Shown: piece after piece, positions 6,544-10,124 of the stretch
How positions within the stretch are numbered: the first letter of the stretch is position 1
How the letters are laid out: every line of letters begins with the position of its first letter
Assembly (NCBI GenBank): GCA_030608825.1
Contig: JAUWDL010000021.1
Coordinates: 1 to 10,124, forward strand
From: Gemmatimonadales bacterium
Lineage (GTDB): Bacteria > Gemmatimonadota > Gemmatimonadetes > Palauibacterales > Palauibacteraceae
Reading direction: 5' to 3'
Length of the DNA stretch: 10,124 bases
Program-made: the position numbers and the translations under genes
The notes under the pieces: model-generated
Database searches by the model: none
Told to the model about the DNA's origin: nothing
Seen by the model: the letters and a program-made list of their open reading frames with translations, nothing else

Positions 6544-6598
6544 TCTTCGCGCCGCACCGGTTCTGGCCCTCGGCCTGGCCGGGGTCTCGGTCTCGGCC

Positions 6599-7450
6599 GT
6601 GTTGGTGCGTCTGGCGGAGGCGCCGGTCAGCGCCATAGCCTTCTGGCGGCTCACGCTGTCCCTGCTCCTCATCCTCCCGCTCTGCGGCCTGTCCGGCCAG
6701 TGGCGAGAGGTCCGGTCCTTGAGCCGCTCGGAGTGGCGCTGGGTCGCCCTCTCCGGCGGTGCTCTGGCCCTCCACTTCGTGACCTGGTTTCTCTCGCTGG
6801 AGTACACGAGCGTGGCGAGCTCCACCGTGCTCGTGACGGCTCATCCCCTTTATGTGGGGCTGCTCTCGACGCTCTGGCTGCGGGAGCCGCCATCGCGGCT
6901 CGAGTGGGTGGCTATCCTCGTCGCCACCTCGGGTGCGGTGTGGATCGGGTGGGGCGATTTTCGGCTCGGCGAGGGTGCGTTCATCGGCGACCTGCTGGCG
7001 GCACTGGCCGCCTTCTTCGCCGCCCTCTACTTCATTGCCGGCCGCAGGCTGCGCCTGCGCCTCGGGCTGTGGAGCTACGTGGCGCCGGTCTACCTGCTCG
7101 CGGCGCTTCTCACCGGCATCTCCATGTGGGTGCGGGGAGTGCCGGCGACCGGCTATTCCCCCGGCACCTGGGCTCTCTTCGCCGGGATGGCGATCGGACC
7201 CATGCTTCTCGGTCACACGTCCTTCAACTGGGCGCTGCGCCATGTGCGCGCATATGTTGTCAGCCTTGTCGTCCTGCTGGAGCCCGCCGGAGCCACCGTG
7301 CTGGCCGTCCTCGTGCTCGGCGCCGCCGAGCGGCCTTCGATGAACACGGTGACAGGTGGCGTCGCGATCCTGATCGGCATGGCGATGCTCGTGCGCGAGC
7401 AGGCTCGGAGGCCGTCGACCCCGGCGTCCCCGATCACGAACAACGGATAG
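6599..7450 (+). CDS. EamA/DMT-family transporter (start uncertain, probably upstream)
   Basis: This is a drug/metabolite transporter superfamily membrane protein with two EamA repeats, about ten helices in all. Members export amino acids or other small metabolites; the substrate cannot be read here. Recognisable parts are VRLAEAPVSAIAFWRLTLS, the helix pair around HFVTWFLSLEYTSVASSTVLV, the second repeat starting at GAFIGDLLAALAAFFAALYF, and LLEPAGATVLAVLVLG followed by a final helix. GTG 6599 is the first canonical start, but the same frame encodes a good helix-1 N-terminus (APVLALGLAGVSVSAV) just upstream, from about 6554. The frame is open back to 6518, with a TGA at 6515-6517 and no ATG, GTG or TTG in between. 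The true start may be non-canonical (ATC 6533 or CTG 6563), or the sequence may contain an error. The stop lies 11 bases before the asparaginase start. Confidence 0.85.
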   Translation: MLVRLAEAPVSAIAFWRLTLSLLLILPLCGLSGQWREVRSLSRSEWRWVALSGGALALHFVTWFLSLEYTSVASSTVLVTAHPLYVGLLSTLWLREPPSRLEWVAILVATSGAVWIGWGDFRLGEGAFIGDLLAALAAFFAALYFIAGRRLRLRLGLWSYVAPVYLLAALLTGISMWVRGVPATGYSPGTWALFAGMAIGPMLLGHTSFNWALRHVRAYVVSLVVLLEPAGATVLAVLVLGAAERPSMNTVTGGVAILIGMAMLVREQARRPSTPASPITNNG

Positions 7451-7461
7451 CGGCGGTACGA

Positions 7462-8478
7462 GTGATCAAGAACACGGTACGTGTGACGCGCGGCACGGAG
7501 CTCGAGTCCCGGCACCGAGCCCACGGCATCGTATGCGGCCTCGACTCGGACGAGGAAGCCCAGTTCGGAGACTCGGAGCTCCTCGCCTTCTGGCGTTCCG
7601 CGATGAAGCCGTTTCAGGCTCTTCCGCTCGTAACCGATGGCGTGACGGAGACGTACGGTTTCGGCTCCACGGAGCTCGCGATGTGCTGCGCCTCCCACGA
7701 CGGTACGCCCGCTCAAGTCGAGATCGTCAGTGCGATGCTGGCTCGCCTGGGCTTGTTCTCCGGCCAGCTTGCCTGTGGGATCCACCCGCCGTACGACCGG
7801 CCTTCGGCGGATGCCGTGATTCGCTCCGGCGGCCACTTCACACCGCTTCACAACAACTGCTCGGGCAAGCACGCCGGCATGTTGGCGCTCGCTCTGCATC
7901 GAGGCTGGCCGCTCCGAGGATACACGGACCACGACCACGCCGTGCAGCAGCGGATCCGTCGCGAGCTCGAGGAGTGGCTGGATGTGGATCCAGGGATCCT
8001 GCGCTGGACGGTCGACGGATGCAGCGTGCCGACCCCCTACCTCTCTCTTCGACAGATGGCGCGCGCCTACGCGCGCCTGGGTCGAGCCGCCGCCGCAGGC
8101 GAGCGGGGCGCGATGGAGGTTGTGAGCACGATGACGGCCCATCCGGAGCTTATCTCGGGCGAGGGGAACTTCGCCACGCGGCTCATGCAGGACACGAAGG
8201 GTCGGATCCTGGGCAAGGAGGGCGCCGAGGGCGTGTTCTGTGCGGCGGCCCCCAAGCTGGGGTGGGGGCTCGCCATGAAGCTCGGTGATGGGAACGCGAG
8301 GGCGGCCGGGCCCGCCGTCATCGGGATGCTGGAAGCGCTGAACCTCCTCAGCGACGAGGAGTCCGAGAGGTTGGGTGACATGCGAGTACCGCTCGTCATG
8401 AACAGGCTGGGCAGGAAGGTGGGCGACATACAGGCCGATATGTCTCCCCGGCTGGTTCCGGAGACAGCGCCTCTCTGA
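7462..8478 (+). CDS. Type II asparaginase (Rhizobium etli AnsA-like family)
   Basis: The protein belongs to the Asparaginase_II family, typified by the R. etli enzyme, which hydrolyses asparagine to aspartate and ammonia and is unrelated to the classical E. coli asparaginases. Key residues are in place: the SxxK motif S46-A-M-K49, the metal-site residues C133 and K136 in HNNCSGKHAGM, and C187 in VDGCSVPT. Their spacing equals that of the R. etli residues S48, K51, C135, K138 and C189, offset by two. K273 in MKLGDG is my candidate for the second catalytic lysine (inference). I start at GTG 7462, giving 338 residues, a normal length. The frame is open further upstream only as a shadow of the transporter gene. 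A ribosome binding site is weak. It sits 11 bases both from the transporter stop and from the next start. Confidence 0.92.
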   Translation: MIKNTVRVTRGTELESRHRAHGIVCGLDSDEEAQFGDSELLAFWRSAMKPFQALPLVTDGVTETYGFGSTELAMCCASHDGTPAQVEIVSAMLARLGLFSGQLACGIHPPYDRPSADAVIRSGGHFTPLHNNCSGKHAGMLALALHRGWPLRGYTDHDHAVQQRIRRELEEWLDVDPGILRWTVDGCSVPTPYLSLRQMARAYARLGRAAAAGERGAMEVVSTMTAHPELISGEGNFATRLMQDTKGRILGKEGAEGVFCAAAPKLGWGLAMKLGDGNARAAGPAVIGMLEALNLLSDEESERLGDMRVPLVMNRLGRKVGDIQADMSPRLVPETAPL

Positions 8479-8489
8479 GCGACGAGGAG

Positions 8490-9155
8490 ATGAACGGGTC
8501 GACGCCGGCGGCTGGCGGTCTTCCCTCGGAGCGGGAGGCGCTCGTGCTCGTCTCGGCGGCGCACGCCTCTCGCGACGAAGCGGCGTTGCGCGGGGCTCTG
8601 CTCGAGGCCGCCGCGACGGCGGGCCCCGAACCCGTCGAGGAGGTGCTCCTTCAGGCCTATCTGTTTCTGGGCTTCCCGGCGGCGATATGGGCCTTCGGCA
8701 TCTGGCGTTCTCTCGCCCCGGGCCGCCGTCGCGCGGAGCACGACGATCACGACAGGCTCTCGCCGGACGCGAACGATCTCGCCTCGACCTGGGAGCGGGC
8801 GGGTGAGGGCGTGTGCGCACGAGTCTACTCCACCAACTACGAGAAGCTCAGAAGGAACGTCCAGGCTCTGCATCCCGAGCTGGACCGCTGGATGATCCTG
8901 GAGGGATACGGGAAGGTCCTGAGCCGGCCGACCATCGATCTTCCGACGCGGGAGCTTTGCATCGTCGCTTCACTCGCCGTGACCGGTTGGGAGCCGCAGC
9001 TGCACTCGCACCTGCGCGGGGCCCTCAACGCGGGGGCCGAGCCGGCCGAAGCCGAGGCGGCTCTCGAGGCGGGTCTGCGCTACGCCCCGACCGAGGAGTG
9101 GCGCGGACGGGCGCGGACGCTCTGGCAGCAGGTATTGAGGCGCCATGTTCGTTGA
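8490..9155 (+). CDS. Carboxymuconolactone decarboxylase (AhpD-fold) family protein, tandem domains
   Basis: This 221-residue, mostly helical protein appears to hold two copies of the CMD/AhpD fold. The C-terminal copy (about 128-205) is the clearer: LPTRELCIVASLAVTGWEPQ then LHSHLRGALNAG, with C157, H172 and H174, much like gamma-carboxymuconolactone decarboxylases. The N-terminal copy (about 13-75) has the parallel EREALVLVSAA and ALLEAAATAG elements but no equivalent Cys or His, and looks degenerate. There is no CxxC, so AhpD-type peroxidase chemistry is unlikely and a specific reaction cannot be assigned. GAGGAG at 8484-8489 touches ATG 8490, an unfavourable spacing. An in-frame GTG at 8544 has GGGAGG five bases upstream but would cut the first helix, so I keep ATG 8490. 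The end overlaps obg by 11 bases. Confidence 0.75.
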   Translation: MNGSTPAAGGLPSEREALVLVSAAHASRDEAALRGALLEAAATAGPEPVEEVLLQAYLFLGFPAAIWAFGIWRSLAPGRRRAEHDDHDRLSPDANDLASTWERAGEGVCARVYSTNYEKLRRNVQALHPELDRWMILEGYGKVLSRPTIDLPTRELCIVASLAVTGWEPQLHSHLRGALNAGAEPAEAEAALEAGLRYAPTEEWRGRARTLWQQVLRRHVR

Positions 9156-10124
9156 CCAGGCCACGATCCACGTGAAGGGCGGGGCCGGCGGCGCCGGTGC
9201 GATGGCCTTTCGCCGCGAGAAGGGTGTTCCGTTCGGCGGCCCGAGCGGAGGCGATGGAGGCGGCGGGGGCGACGTGGTGCTCGCGGCCGATTCTCAGCTT
9301 CACACGCTTCTCGACTACAGCTATCGGCAACACTACAAGGCCGGGCGGGCCGGGCATGGTGAAGGCTCCAACCGCCACGGCGCGGACGGAGAGGATCTTG
9401 TGCTGCCCGTACCGTTGGGCACGGTGGTAATGGACGCGGAGACGGGCGAGCGCCTGGGGGAGCTTCTGGAAGCCGGTGATCGGCTCGTGGCCGCACGAGG
9501 CGGGCGAGGCGGCCGCGGAAACGCCGCGTTCGCCACGGCGACGCGTCAGGCGCCGCGGCACTGGGAGCCCGGTGAATGGGGTGAAGAGCGAAGCCTCGTG
9601 CTGGAGCTGAAGCTTATCGCCGACGTCGGGCTCGTCGGCGAACCGAACGCCGGAAAGTCCACTCTGCTGGCGGCGGTCTCGGCTGCTCGGCCGAAGGTTG
9701 CCGCGTACCCGTTCACGACTCTCGAGCCCAATCTGGGCGTGGTGCAGCTGTCCGATGTACGGCGCTTCGTGGTTGCCGACATTCCCGGGCTCATCGAAGG
9801 GGCTCACGAGGGAAAAGGGCTGGGCACGCAGTTCCTGCGGCACATCGAGCGCACGAGGACGCTCGCGATGCTGATTCCGATCGACGCCGGGGACATCCAG
9901 CGAGCGTACGAGCTCCTCAGGCACGAGCTGCTCTCCCACGACGCGGCTCTCGTGGGGATACCGTTCTGCGTCTTGATCACGAAGGTCGATCTCCTTCCCC
10001 TCCCCCGGGAGGTGGAGTTGGAGGCCCCCGACGCATGGGGTGTCTTCCAGATCTCGTCGGTCACGCGGGAAGGCCTTCCGGACGCCTTGGAGGCGCTCTG
10101 GGCGCGTGTCGCCAGGGAAAAGGA
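9145..10124 (+). CDS. obgE: GTPase Obg (ObgE/CgtA), 3' end outside window
   Basis: Obg is an essential GTPase that associates with the large ribosomal subunit and takes part in ribosome assembly and stress control. Residues 1 to about 158 form the glycine-rich Obg domain (VKGGAGGAGAMAFRREKGVPFGGPSGG and GGRGGRGNAAFATAT are its marks, read in parts). The G domain follows: G1 GEPNAGKST at 165-173, switch YPFTTLEPNLGVV, G3 DIPG at 212-215, G4 TKVD at 279-282 and a G5-like SSVTREGL. Oddities are the glutamate in G1 (most have GFPNAGKS or GLPNAGKS) and TKxD in place of NKxD, a variant I recall from some phyla. GAGG at 9137-9140 lies four bases before ATG 9145. The frame is open to the window end after 326 codons. 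The usual neighbours rplU and rpmA are not upstream. Confidence 0.96.
   Translation, partial: MFVDQATIHVKGGAGGAGAMAFRREKGVPFGGPSGGDGGGGGDVVLAADSQLHTLLDYSYRQHYKAGRAGHGEGSNRHGADGEDLVLPVPLGTVVMDAETGERLGELLEAGDRLVAARGGRGGRGNAAFATATRQAPRHWEPGEWGEERSLVLELKLIADVGLVGEPNAGKSTLLAAVSAARPKVAAYPFTTLEPNLGVVQLSDVRRFVVADIPGLIEGAHEGKGLGTQFLRHIERTRTLAMLIPIDAGDIQRAYELLRHELLSHDAALVGIPFCVLITKVDLLPLPREVELEAPDAWGVFQISSVTREGLPDALEALWARVAREK

Noticed and set aside
6700..8478. Apparent 592-residue fusion protein ending in asparaginase
   Set aside because: The first 254 codons are the transporter gene read in a wrong frame, giving Arg/Ala/Gly-rich sequence. The asparaginase begins at GTG 7462.
7213..8820. Minus-strand open frame of 535 codons opposite the asparaginase
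   Set aside because: It spans parts of three convincing + strand genes and is an Arg/Pro-rich shadow without motifs.
1..10124. Mobile element, CRISPR, toxin-antitoxin or defence system
   Set aside because: No repeats in array form, no transposase or integrase motifs, and all genes are identifiable housekeeping or metabolic families on one strand.

Overview
The window is a gene-dense, GC-rich bacterial chromosome segment with every recognisable gene on the + strand. It looks like ordinary core genome: I found no insertion sequence, phage gene, tRNA, rRNA, CRISPR array or toxin-antitoxin pair. The gene set (Ino1 of the long type, a YlbF-family protein, a C-terminally extended S41 peptidase, a DUF2064 glycosyltransferase, and an Obg with a TKxD rather than NKxD G4 motif) suggests a Gram-negative-type bacterium. 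Gemmatimonadota or a related FCB-side phylum is my best guess. This rests on recall of similar proteins and gene order, not on a search.

Layout. (1) 1-684: the 3' part of prmC, followed by a strong hairpin. (2) About 800-3353: a putative promoter with an operator-like palindrome, then a YlbF-family gene, a CDP-alcohol phosphatidyltransferase overlapping it by ATGA, and myo-inositol-1-phosphate synthase (ino1). (3) 3301-4005: thymidylate kinase (tmk), whose only canonical start lies inside the end of ino1. (4) 4085-5737: an exported or membrane-anchored C-terminal processing peptidase, flanked by inverted repeats on both sides. (5) 5785-10124: a compact run of a DUF2064/TIGR04282 glycosyltransferase, an EamA-type transporter, a type II (Rhizobium etli-like) asparaginase, a two-domain carboxymuconolactone-decarboxylase-like protein and the GTPase obg, which runs off the right edge.

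How the genes work together. The clearest functional unit is ino1 plus the phosphatidyltransferase. Ino1 makes inositol phosphate from glucose-6-phosphate, and a CDP-alcohol transferase can join it to CDP-diacylglycerol to give phosphatidylinositol phosphate, so the organism probably makes inositol phospholipids. A phosphatase for the final step is not in the window. The remaining genes are housekeeping (prmC, tmk, obg) or broadly distributed accessory functions, linked by position rather than an evident pathway.

I do not see a convincing undescribed system. The observations most worth a second look are the inositol-lipid cassette, the palindromic operator candidate at about 811-831, the EamA gene whose first membrane helix lies upstream of any usable start codon, and the forced GTG start of tmk. 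No stretch longer than about 200 bases lacks a gene.
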